Source of the DNA: Nonomuraea indica
Lineage (GTDB): Bacteria; Actinomycetota; Actinomycetes; Streptosporangiales; Streptosporangiaceae
NCBI RefSeq assembly: GCF_002850745.1
Contig: NZ_KZ559466.1
Coordinates: 801,329 to 865,328, forward strand
DNA length: 64,000 nt
Direction: 5' to 3'
The notes below the pieces were generated by a model. That model saw only the letters and a list, made by a program, of their open reading frames with translations. It did no database searches and had not been told where the DNA came from. A program made the translations under genes and the position numbers. This document shows positions 44,783-53,163 of this stretch, piece after piece. Each line of letters begins with the position of its first letter. Within the stretch, counting starts at the first letter, position 1.

Positions 44783-46411
44783 GTGAACATCCCAGGCAGA
44801 TCCACCGCGACACCCTCGTCGGTCCGGGCGTTCGTCCGGTCGCGCCGCGCTCGCCCGGCCGGTGCGCTCGACCGGTACGTGGCCGTGTTCGGCGTCCTGA
44901 TGACCGCTGCCGTCCTGGGCAATCCGCTCTCCGCCGCGCTGGCCGGTCTGGCCGGGCGGGTGGAGCCCGCGAGGGCGGCGGCGGGGCTGGCGCTCGTCGC
45001 CGTCGCCTACGCGGGTTTCGTCGCCGTGGCCAGGCTCGCCGGACCGGTGGCGCTGCCGGCCGCGGACGCCGCCTGGCTGGTGCTCTCGCCGCTGGACCGG
45101 CGGGGCGTGCTGGCCCGGACGGCGCGGGTGCTGCTGGTGACCGCGGTCGTGGTGGGAGCGGTGCTCGGGCTGGCGGCGCTGGCCGCGCTGGGCGCGCCCG
45201 ACCAGCTCGTCTGGCGACTGCTGGGCGCCGTCGTGCTCGGGGTCTCGGCGACGACCGGCGGGGTGGCGCTGGCGGTGCTCGGGCAGGTGACGCCGTCCTG
45301 GAACGGCTGGCTGACCGCCGTGACGACTGCGCTGCTGGCGGTGGCCGTGCTGCTCACCGTCGCCGCCGTGGGCGGCCGGTGGCGGGCGGCCTTCGAGCCG
45401 GTCGCCGTGCCGCTGACCTGGCCGGCGACAGCGGCCGAGGTCCCCTTGGCCGCTCTGGGGGGCGCGCCCCTGACGTGGGTGGCGGCCGTGACCGGCGGTG
45501 CGGCGCTGGGGGCGGCCCTCCTGGTACGGCAGGCATGGTCGGCGCTCGGCCGCATGCCGGCCCGTGCCGTGCTCGCCGCCTCGCTCCGGGTGGGTCACGT
45601 GACCAGGGCGGCGACGGTGCTGGACCCGTCGGCGCTGACCTGGGCGGCCGAGGACAACCACTGGCGCTCCAGGCGGCTGCGGTCCCGGCCGTGGCCGCCA
45701 CTTCCCGCGCCGTTCGCGCTGGCCTGGCACGACTGGCGGCGGGCGGTCCGCCGCCCCGGTCGTCTGGTCGCCCTGCCGGCCACTGCGGTCATGCCCGCCG
45801 TGCTCGTGCAGGCGCTGGGCGGTCCGGTAGGCGCTGCGGGGGGCCCGCCCCTGGTCGTGGTCGCGAGCGTGCTGGCGGGGGCGCTGGCCGTCGCGGTGGC
45901 CCACACGGCCGGCGCGCGCCGCGACGGCGACAATCCCGCCCTGTCCCGCCTCGCCGGGGTGGGCCGGCGCCCGGCGCTGGCGGCGCGCGCCCTGCTGCCC
46001 GCCCTGCTCAGCGGCGCGTGGGCGGCCGCGGCGCTGGCCGGCCTGACGCTCGCGGGCGCGCTGCCCACGGCGCCCGCGACGGGCTCCGGGACGTACCTGG
46101 ACGGGGCCTGGTGGCTGTTCGGTCCGGCGATGGCGCCTGCCGTGGCGGCCGGAGCACTGCGGATGGCGCGCCGCCGCCCGGTCGACCACTCCATGCCGGT
46201 CATCGACACCCCGGGCGGCGCCGTCCCCACGGGTCCGCTCTTCTGGGCGCTGACCGGCGTGGACCTCGCCGTCCTCGGCTGTCTGCCGGCCTTGGCCGCC
46301 TTCGCCGTCGGCACGGACGGTATCGGGGTCCTGCTGGCGGCCCAGACGATCACGGGTCTCGCGGTCCTCGCGGCCTCCACGCTGCGCGCCGGATCAGCGA
46401 ACGGCACGTAA
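44783..46411 (+). CDS. DUF6297 membrane protein, ABC permease partner
   Basis: 542 residues, very Ala/Val/Leu-rich with about 12 membrane segments (first about 33-52: VAVFGVLMTAAVLGNPLSAA). A cytoplasmic stretch about 255-315 (EDNHWRSRRLRSRPWPPLP, WHDWRRAVRRPGR) divides two halves. Similar proteins accompany stand-alone ABC ATPases in this group of actinomycetes and probably form the channel. GTG 44783 has GAGG upstream. Substrate unknown. Confidence 0.78.
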   Translation: MNIPGRSTATPSSVRAFVRSRRARPAGALDRYVAVFGVLMTAAVLGNPLSAALAGLAGRVEPARAAAGLALVAVAYAGFVAVARLAGPVALPAADAAWLVLSPLDRRGVLARTARVLLVTAVVVGAVLGLAALAALGAPDQLVWRLLGAVVLGVSATTGGVALAVLGQVTPSWNGWLTAVTTALLAVAVLLTVAAVGGRWRAAFEPVAVPLTWPATAAEVPLAALGGAPLTWVAAVTGGAALGAALLVRQAWSALGRMPARAVLAASLRVGHVTRAATVLDPSALTWAAEDNHWRSRRLRSRPWPPLPAPFALAWHDWRRAVRRPGRLVALPATAVMPAVLVQALGGPVGAAGGPPLVVVASVLAGALAVAVAHTAGARRDGDNPALSRLAGVGRRPALAARALLPALLSGAWAAAALAGLTLAGALPTAPATGSGTYLDGAWWLFGPAMAPAVAAGALRMARRRPVDHSMPVIDTPGGAVPTGPLFWALTGVDLAVLGCLPALAAFAVGTDGIGVLLAAQTITGLAVLAASTLRAGSANGT

Positions 46412-46515
46412 CGAGTCCGCGGCGGCCGGGGTCCGCACAGCCGAGCCCACGGACAGCCAGGCGCACACGCCCGGATCCACGGCAGCCAGGTGCCTGCCGC
46501 CGATCACGGTGGCCC

Positions 46516-46546
46516 GGCCTGCGCACCGGTCAGCGGCGCGCAGGCC
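46516..46546. terminator. Hairpin between convergent DUF6297 and lepA genes
   Basis: GGCCTGCGC (46516-46524) and GCGCAGGCC (46538-46546), 13-nt loop, just before the lepA stop. No T-tract; probably bidirectional. Confidence 0.5.
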
Positions 46547-46560
46547 CCGGCCGGGAGCCC

Positions 46561-48423
46561 CTACTTCTTGGACTTGTCGCCGGCGCCGGAGTCGGTGGAC
46601 AGGGCGGCGACGAACGCCTCCTGGGGCACCTCGACCCGGCCCACCATCTTCATCCGCTTCTTGCCTTCCTTCTGCTTCTCCAGCAGCTTGCGCTTACGGG
46701 AGATGTCGCCGCCGTAGCACTTGGCGAGGACGTCCTTGCGGATGGCGCGGATGTTCTCGCGGGCGATGACGCGGGCGCCGATGGCGGCCTGGATCGGCAC
46801 CTCGAACTGCTGCCTCGGGATCAGCTCGCGCAGTTTCTTGGCCATGTCGACCCCGTAGGCGTACGCCTTCTCCTTGTGCACGATCGCGCTGAAGGCGTCG
46901 ACCGGCTCGCCCTGGAGCAGGATGTCGACCTTGACCAGGTCGGCCTCGGCCTCGCCGGCGGGCTCGTAGTCGAGCGAGGCGTAGCCGCGGGTGCGCGACT
47001 TGAGCTGGTCGAAGAAGTCGAAGATGATCTCGCCGAGCGGCAGCGTGTAGCGGATCTCGACGCGGTCCTCCGACAGGTAGTCCATGCCCTGGAGCTGGCC
47101 GCGCCGGCCCTGGCAGATCTCCATGATCGCGCCGATGAACTCGGCGGGGGCCAGGATCGTCGACTTGGTGACCGGCTCGAAGACCTGGGCGATCTTGCCC
47201 CCCGACGGGAACTCCGACGGGTTGGTGACGGTCAGTTCGTTGCCGTCCTCCATGACGACGCGGTAGACGACGTTGGGCGCGGTGGAGATCAGCGACAGGC
47301 CGAACTCCCGCTCCAGCCGCTCGCGGACGATCTCCATGTGCAGCAGGCCGAGGAAGCCCACGCGGAAGCCGAAGCCGAGCGCGGCCGAGGTCTCGGGCTC
47401 GTAGACGAGCGCGGCGTCGTTGAGCTGCAGCTTGTCCAGCGCCTCACGCAGCTCCGGGTACTCGTCGCCGTCGATGGGATACAGGCCGGAGAACACCATG
47501 GGCTTGGGGTGCTCGTAGCCCGCCAGCATCTCGCCGGCCGACCTGGCCGCCGAGGTGACGGTGTCGCCGACCCGCGACTGCCGCACGTCCTTCACGCCGG
47601 TGATCAGGTAGCCGACCTCGCCGACGCCGAGCCCGAGGTCGGACGGCTTGGGCTCGGGCGAGATGACGCCGATCTCCAGCGTCTCGTGGGTCGCGCCGGT
47701 GGACATCATGAGGATGCGCTCGCGCCGCCCCAGGTGACCGTCGAAGACGCGGACGTACGTGACGACGCCGCGGTAGGTGTCGTACACCGAGTCGAAGATC
47801 AGCGCACGGGCGGCGGAGTCGGCCTGACCGACGGGCGCCGGCACGGAGGCGACGACGTGGTCGAGCAGCTCGCGCACGCCCGCGCCGGTCTTGCCGGAGA
47901 CGCGCAGCACGTCGGACGGGTCGCAGCCGATGAGGCCGGCCAGTTCCTCGGCGAACTTCTCCGGCTGCGCGGCGGGCAGGTCGATCTTGTTGAGCACCGG
48001 GATGATGTGCAGGTCGGCGTTCATGGCCAGGTAGAGGTTGGCCAGCGTCTGCGCCTCGATGCCCTGCGCGGCGTCGACCAGCAGGATCGCGCCCTCGCAC
48101 GCCTGTAGCGACCGCGACACCTCGTAGGTGAAGTCGACGTGGCCCGGCGTGTCGATCATGTTGAGCACGTGGCCGTCCCACGGGAGGCGGACGGCCTGGG
48201 ACTTGATCGTGATGCCGCGCTCGCGCTCGATGTCCATCCGGTCGAGATACTGGGCGCGCATGGAGCGGTCGTCGACCACGCCGGTGATCTGCAGCATCCG
48301 GTCGGCAAGGGTCGACTTGCCATGGTCGATGTGCGCGATGATGCAGAAGTTGCGGATCAACGCGGGGTCGGTCTGGCCAGGCTGAGTGCGCACCGAAGTC
48401 CGTTTCGACAGGGTTGAGGTCAA
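46561..48423 (-). CDS. lepA: Elongation factor 4 (LepA)
   Basis: 620 residues. GTPase motifs [18 protein letters not shown]; the C-terminal LepA domain ends [21 protein letters not shown]. Ribosome back-translocase/initiation factor. The start is uncertain: TTG 48423 gives the listed length, GTG 48393 starts ten residues later and leaves more room for a promoter. An ATG at 48435 is out of frame and soon stops. Conserved linkage with hemW and rpsT is visible. Confidence 0.93.
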   Translation of the reverse strand: MTSTLSKRTSVRTQPGQTDPALIRNFCIIAHIDHGKSTLADRMLQITGVVDDRSMRAQYLDRMDIERERGITIKSQAVRLPWDGHVLNMIDTPGHVDFTYEVSRSLQACEGAILLVDAAQGIEAQTLANLYLAMNADLHIIPVLNKIDLPAAQPEKFAEELAGLIGCDPSDVLRVSGKTGAGVRELLDHVVASVPAPVGQADSAARALIFDSVYDTYRGVVTYVRVFDGHLGRRERILMMSTGATHETLEIGVISPEPKPSDLGLGVGEVGYLITGVKDVRQSRVGDTVTSAARSAGEMLAGYEHPKPMVFSGLYPIDGDEYPELREALDKLQLNDAALVYEPETSAALGFGFRVGFLGLLHMEIVRERLEREFGLSLISTAPNVVYRVVMEDGNELTVTNPSEFPSGGKIAQVFEPVTKSTILAPAEFIGAIMEICQGRRGQLQGMDYLSEDRVEIRYTLPLGEIIFDFFDQLKSRTRGYASLDYEPAGEAEADLVKVDILLQGEPVDAFSAIVHKEKAYAYGVDMAKKLRELIPRQQFEVPIQAAIGARVIARENIRAIRKDVLAKCYGGDISRKRKLLEKQKEGKKRMKMVGRVEVPQEAFVAALSTDSGAGDKSKK

Positions 48424-48448
48424 GCGTCTTTCATGGTGACATGCCCGG

Positions 48449-49438
48449 GTGATCTCCCGAACCGTCGTCCGCCGCGGCCTGCGCCTGGTCGCGCTTGCCT
48501 TGGTCGTCGTGGTAGCGCTGGTCGGCCTGGTGGCCGGCGCGTTCCGCGTTCAGTTTACCGGCGCGCCCGCGGGCTGGGCGAAGAGCACGGGCCACGACGC
48601 CCTCTGGATGGGGCACATGTGGGTGGACGGGCGCCGCGCGGAGGCGGACGTGGCGGCGCTGGCGGTCCGGTTGCGCACGACCGGGATCAGGGACCTGTAC
48701 GTGCACGCGGGACCGTTCGAGGCCGATGGCCGGCTGGATCCCGCCAAGTACCCCAACGCCCGAGATCTCGTCGCCTGGGTGCGCCGGCACCTGCCGGGCG
48801 TCCGCGTCTCCGCCTGGCTCGGCCAGAAGGTGGACGGCACCCTCGACCTCGACGACGCCCGCTCCCGGGCGAACGTGCTCGACGGCGTCCGCGAGATCAT
48901 GAAGACGGGCTTCGACGGCGTCCACTACAACTTCGAGCCTCTCGGCAGCGGTGACGAGGAGTTTCTCGACCTGCTCGACCGCACCCGGCCGCTGACCCGG
49001 CTGCTGTCCACCTCGACACCGCAGATCGAGCCGTACCCCCTGATGCGGCCGGCCACCCGCGCGGTGCTCGACCACGACAAGTACTGGTCGCGGGCCTACT
49101 TCAGAAGCGTGGCCGAGCGCGTCGACCAGGTCGCGGTGATGGCCTACGACTCCGGCATGCCGCTGGAGTCGCTGTACGGCGGGCACGTCGTCCGGCAGGC
49201 GGTCCTGGCCCTCGACCTGGTGCCCCGGGACAGGCAGCTGTTCGTCGGCGCCCCCGCCTACCACGACCACGGCCTCCCCCGGGGCGATCAGGCCGAGAGC
49301 GTGGCCGTCACGGCGCGGGCCGTCAAGCTCGCCCTGTCGGAGCACGGGCGGCGGGAGAGGTTCGGCCTGGCGATGTACGTGGACTTCGCGGCCACGGAGG
49401 AGGACTGGAGGGAGTACGCTACCCACTGGCTCATCTGA
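48449..49438 (+). CDS. Membrane-anchored TIM-barrel-like hydrolase, unknown
   Basis: 329 residues. Signal anchor about 9-31 ([23 protein letters not shown]) and an extracytoplasmic domain resembling glycoside-hydrolase barrels: [47 protein letters not shown] (GH18-like strand-4 pattern with D and E), [22 protein letters not shown]. The DxxxxxE spacing differs from a true chitinase motif, so substrate and even activity are open. GTG 48449. Divergent from lepA with only 25 bp between stated starts. Confidence 0.7.
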   Translation: MISRTVVRRGLRLVALALVVVVALVGLVAGAFRVQFTGAPAGWAKSTGHDALWMGHMWVDGRRAEADVAALAVRLRTTGIRDLYVHAGPFEADGRLDPAKYPNARDLVAWVRRHLPGVRVSAWLGQKVDGTLDLDDARSRANVLDGVREIMKTGFDGVHYNFEPLGSGDEEFLDLLDRTRPLTRLLSTSTPQIEPYPLMRPATRAVLDHDKYWSRAYFRSVAERVDQVAVMAYDSGMPLESLYGGHVVRQAVLALDLVPRDRQLFVGAPAYHDHGLPRGDQAESVAVTARAVKLALSEHGRRERFGLAMYVDFAATEEDWREYATHWLI

Positions 49439-49461
49439 CGGAGCTCCCCCGGGTCGTTGAT

Positions 49462-49491
49462 TTGAGCAGCCACCTGGGTTATTGGTAATCT
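49462..49491 (+). promoter_or_regulatory. Promoter of rpsT
   Basis: TTGAGC (49462-49467), 18-bp spacer, TAATCT (49486-49491). Transcription would begin about 70 nt before rpsT, leaving a leader typical of ribosomal protein genes. Confidence 0.65.
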
Positions 49492-49568
49492 GTTCAACTG
49501 CGTGTGGCGCGCCCTCTCTCGAGCCCGCGCGCCCCATCCATCACCAAGACTTTCACCGAGGCTTCTTC

Positions 49569-49838
49569 GTGGCGAACATCAAGTCCCAGATCAAGCGCAA
49601 CAAGCAGAACGAGAAGGCTCGCCTGCGCAACAAGGCGGTCAAGTCGTCCCTGAAGACGGCCGTTCGCAAGTTCCGTGAGGCCGCCGAGCAGGGCGACGTC
49701 GAGCAGGCCGTGGCGCTCCAGCGCGTCGCGGCGCGCCAGCTCGACAAGGCCGTCAGCAAGGGCGTCATCCACAAGAACCAGGCCGCCAACCGCAAGTCGG
49801 CGATCGCCAAGCAGGCCGCCGAGCTGGCCGCCAAGTAG
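49569..49838 (+). CDS. rpsT: 30S ribosomal protein S20
   Basis: 89 residues: [20 protein letters not shown], then [22 protein letters not shown], full length and typical. GTG 49569, GAGG 8 nt upstream. Followed by a clear terminator. holA, its usual divergent neighbour, is displaced to about 60.2 kb. Confidence 0.96.
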   Translation: MANIKSQIKRNKQNEKARLRNKAVKSSLKTAVRKFREAAEQGDVEQAVALQRVAARQLDKAVSKGVIHKNQAANRKSAIAKQAAELAAK

Positions 49839-49868
49839 GTCACGGCGTCCCGCCTGGTTCGACCTGAG

Positions 49869-49901
49869 CGCCGCACTCCCGTTCTCGGGGTGCGGCGTTT
49901 T
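49869..49901 (+). terminator. rpsT intrinsic terminator
   Basis: CGCCGCAC (49869-49876) and GTGCGGCG (49890-49897), with partial inner pairing, followed by TTTTC. A classical rho-independent terminator 30 bp after rpsT. Confidence 0.88.
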
Positions 49902-50061
49902 CGTTTCCCCCGGCCAGGGCCACTCCCTCGACCTGTGTAACAGTTTCGATATCACATCCACGTCGCCTGCACGTATCGGCTCCGTCACCCTTCCCAAGGT
50001 CATCTTGCTCCCCGCCGGAGCATGCTCAAAGGTGCACTCAACGGGGTCGAGGGGGTCACAT

Positions 50062-53000
50062 ATGCGAGGACCGTGGGTGGTCAAACGCGCACTCAGCGAG
50101 CCACTCCTGCTGCTGGCGGCCCTGGGGTCGGTCCTCCTGGCGACGACCACGCTCGTCGCACTGACCATGTACGCCTCCTCGATCGCCGAGGCGGGCGTGC
50201 GCCGCACCATGGAGACGGCCTCGCTGCGCCAGGTTGCCGCCACCGTCTCGGCCCCCGTCACGGCCGGCACCTTCCCCCGCCTCGACCAGGCCGTGCGCGC
50301 CCGGTTCGGCCACGCCTACGGCGGCGCGCCGGCCACCGTCACCACGAGCTTCCGCTCCGACTCGTACGTGCTGCCCGGCCAGGAACGCCGCAAGCGGCCC
50401 GGCCTGCTCCGCTTCGGCGCCTACGACGGCCTCGACCGGCACGCCCGGCTGATCGCCGGCTCCTGGCCCCGCCCCGCCGGCGCGGGCGCGGTCGTGGAGG
50501 CGGCGGTGTCCCTGCCGGCCGCGTCGGCGGCGGGCTGGAAGGCCGGGCAGGAGTTCGTCACCGAGGGACGGCTGGACGGCACCCCCGTCACCGTGCGGAT
50601 CTCGGGCGTCTTCCAGCTCGGCGACCCGTTCGGCGACCGCTGGGCCGGCGAGCAGCTGCTCGCCCGGGGAGTCGACGTGGGCGAGTTCACCACGTACGGG
50701 CCGCTGATGGTGCCGCGCGAGACGTTCCTCGCCCGGTTCGCCACGAACGTCAACGCCACCTGGACGGCGGTGCCCGACCTGCGGGCGCTGGCGCCCGAGG
50801 AGCTGCGCCCGTTCGCCGCCCGGGTGGCCGCGCTGCGCGCCGAGCTGAAGGCGAACGGCTGCCCCTCCTGCACCGCCGACAGCCGCCTGCCCGAGATGCT
50901 GACCCAGCTCGGCACGGCCTCGCTCGTCGCCCGGTCCACCATGCTCATCCCGGTGCTCCAGCTTCTGCTGCTGGCGGCGTACGCGCTCATGCTGACCGCG
51001 CGGCTGCTCGCCGACCACCGCCGCATGGAGGTGGCGCTGCTGCGCTCGCGCGGCGCCGGCACCCTGCGCCTGGCGGCGCTGGCCGGCGGGGAGGCCCTGC
51101 TCGTGGCGGTCCCGTCTGCGGTCGTCGCGCCGTTCCTCGGCCCGCCGCTGCTCGCGCTGGTCGGCTCGCTGCCGTGGATCGAGGCGTCGGGGGTGCGGCT
51201 GGCCCCGGCCGTCGATCTGGGGGCTTTCCTGGTCTCGTTCGGCGTGGCGTCGGCATCGGCCGTGCTGCTGACGCTGCCCGCGCTGGCGGGCGCCCGCCGT
51301 ACGTACGTGCAGGAGCAGTCGGCGCGCGGCCGCGGCGGCGGGCGCGGCCTGGCCGAGCGCGCGGGGGCGGACCTCGCGCTGCTGGCCGTCGCCGCGCTGG
51401 CCGTCTGGCAGCTGCGGCACTACGGGTCGCCGGTCACCGCCACCGCCTCCGGCGACCTCGGCATCGACCCGCTCATCGTCTCCGGTCCCGCGCTGGCGCT
51501 GCTCACCGGCGGCATGCTGGGGCTGCGCCTGGTGCCGCGGGTGTCCCGGCTGGCCGAACGGATCACCTCCCGGCGGCCTTCGCTGGCCCCGGCCCTCGGC
51601 GCCTGGCAGGTGAGCCGTCGGCCGCTCCGGTACGCGGGGCCCGCGCTGCTGCTGACCATGGCCGTGGCGATCGGCATCGTGTCGATGGCGACGGCCGCCA
51701 CCTGGCGCGCCTCCCAGGAGGACCAGGCGCGCCACCAGGTGGGCGCCGACCTGCGCGTGTCCGGGCCGCCGGACGGCCCCGAGCTCGGCGCGCTCGGCCG
51801 CGGCTCGGCGTTCGCCGCGCTGCCCGGCGTCACGGCCGTCTCCCCCGCCTTCCGCGGGCAGGTGGACTTCGGCGGCGACGACGCGGTCCTGCTCGGGCTC
51901 GACGCCGCGCGGCTCGGCTCGCTGCTCCACCTGCGCTCCGACCTGTCCGAGCGCGGCGTCGAGGAGCTGGGGCGGGCGCTGCGCCCGGACGGCGTCCGGA
52001 CCGGCGCCGGACCGGGGGCCGTGGAGCTGCCGGGCAGGCCGGCGACGCTGACGGTGGAGGCGCGCACCGACACGAGCACGCCGCTGCGGCTGGTGATCTC
52101 CGACGGGCTCGGCGTGTGGCGCGACCTGCCCCTGGGGACGCTGCGCCCGGGCGACGACAGCGTCGACGTGGACCTGTCCGCGCTGGCCGGCCGGAGCGGG
52201 ACGATCACCTACCCGGTGTCGCTGCGCGGCGTCCTCGCCGACCCGCCCGTGAGCGGCACGGCGAACGTCACGGTGACCGGCGTGAGCGCCGGCGGCAGGC
52301 AGGCGCTCACCGCGCCGCTCACTCTGCGGGCCGAGGGCGTGGACCCGGTCGCCGCCACGTTCGCGCCGTCGCAGCGGCCGGGGCCGCTGCCCGTGGTGCT
52401 CACCGCCGCCCTGGCCCGCTCGCTGGACCTGTCGCAGGGCCAGGTGACCCGGATCAGCGTGGACCGGCGGCCCGTCGACGTGGAGGTGGCGGGCATCGTC
52501 GAGCGGATGCCGACCACGGCCGCCGACCAGCAGGCCGTGCTCGCCGACTGGGCCGCGCTGCAGGCGCACGGCCTGGCCGCGGGGCAGCTGCCCCGGCCCG
52601 CGACCGAGTGGTGGCTCGCCGTCGGGGACGGCGGCGACACCGGGCCGGCGCTCGCGGTCCTGGCCCGGCATCCGGCCTGGGACGTCTCCACCGTCGACCG
52701 GAACGAGCTGACCTCGCGGCTGCGCGACGACCCGCTCGCGGGCGGCCTGCAGGGCGCACTCGCTCTGGGGTTCCTGGCGGCGATCGTGTTCGCGGTGCTC
52801 GGGTTCCTGGTGAACGCCGCGGTCGCCACCCGGGAGCGGACGGCGGAGTTCACGATCCTGCGGGCGCTCGGTGTCAGCTCGCGGCAGGTCTTCGGACTGC
52901 TCGCCGTGGAGCAGGCGTTCGTCATCGGGCTGTCCCTGCTCGCCGGCACCGCACTCGCCGTCGTGGTGGGCGTCCTGATCGTGCCGCACATCGTGCTGAC

Positions 53001-53163
53001 CGGCCAGGCGTCGGCCGTGACACCGGACGTGCTGCTCGCCATCCCGTGGGCGGCGACCGCCGCGCTGCTGGCATCGGTGGCAGTCGTGCTGTTCGCCGTG
53101 GTGGCCGTGCTGGCCCGGCGGCTTCGCGGGCAGGAACTGATCGGCATCGGGGAGCTCCAGTGA
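50062..53163 (+). CDS. FtsX-type ABC permease, large
   Basis: 1033 residues. An N-terminal span about 16-38 is followed by an extracytoplasmic MacB-like domain (about 45-285). First FtsX block about 290-400 (QLLLLAAYALMLTARLLADHRRMEVALLRSRGAG), more spans at about 455 and 530, a second exterior domain (about 555-880), and a final FtsX block about 895-1030 (TAEFTILRALGVSSRQVFGLLAVEQAF). MacB-type systems use ATP to move periplasmic or extracellular substrates rather than pump across the membrane. ATG 50062 with GAGGGGG. First of four overlapping genes. Confidence 0.85.
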   Translation: MRGPWVVKRALSEPLLLLAALGSVLLATTTLVALTMYASSIAEAGVRRTMETASLRQVAATVSAPVTAGTFPRLDQAVRARFGHAYGGAPATVTTSFRSDSYVLPGQERRKRPGLLRFGAYDGLDRHARLIAGSWPRPAGAGAVVEAAVSLPAASAAGWKAGQEFVTEGRLDGTPVTVRISGVFQLGDPFGDRWAGEQLLARGVDVGEFTTYGPLMVPRETFLARFATNVNATWTAVPDLRALAPEELRPFAARVAALRAELKANGCPSCTADSRLPEMLTQLGTASLVARSTMLIPVLQLLLLAAYALMLTARLLADHRRMEVALLRSRGAGTLRLAALAGGEALLVAVPSAVVAPFLGPPLLALVGSLPWIEASGVRLAPAVDLGAFLVSFGVASASAVLLTLPALAGARRTYVQEQSARGRGGGRGLAERAGADLALLAVAALAVWQLRHYGSPVTATASGDLGIDPLIVSGPALALLTGGMLGLRLVPRVSRLAERITSRRPSLAPALGAWQVSRRPLRYAGPALLLTMAVAIGIVSMATAATWRASQEDQARHQVGADLRVSGPPDGPELGALGRGSAFAALPGVTAVSPAFRGQVDFGGDDAVLLGLDAARLGSLLHLRSDLSERGVEELGRALRPDGVRTGAGPGAVELPGRPATLTVEARTDTSTPLRLVISDGLGVWRDLPLGTLRPGDDSVDVDLSALAGRSGTITYPVSLRGVLADPPVSGTANVTVTGVSAGGRQALTAPLTLRAEGVDPVAATFAPSQRPGPLPVVLTAALARSLDLSQGQVTRISVDRRPVDVEVAGIVERMPTTAADQQAVLADWAALQAHGLAAGQLPRPATEWWLAVGDGGDTGPALAVLARHPAWDVSTVDRNELTSRLRDDPLAGGLQGALALGFLAAIVFAVLGFLVNAAVATRERTAEFTILRALGVSSRQVFGLLAVEQAFVIGLSLLAGTALAVVVGVLIVPHIVLTGQASAVTPDVLLAIPWAATAALLASVAVVLFAVVAVLARRLRGQELIGIGELQ

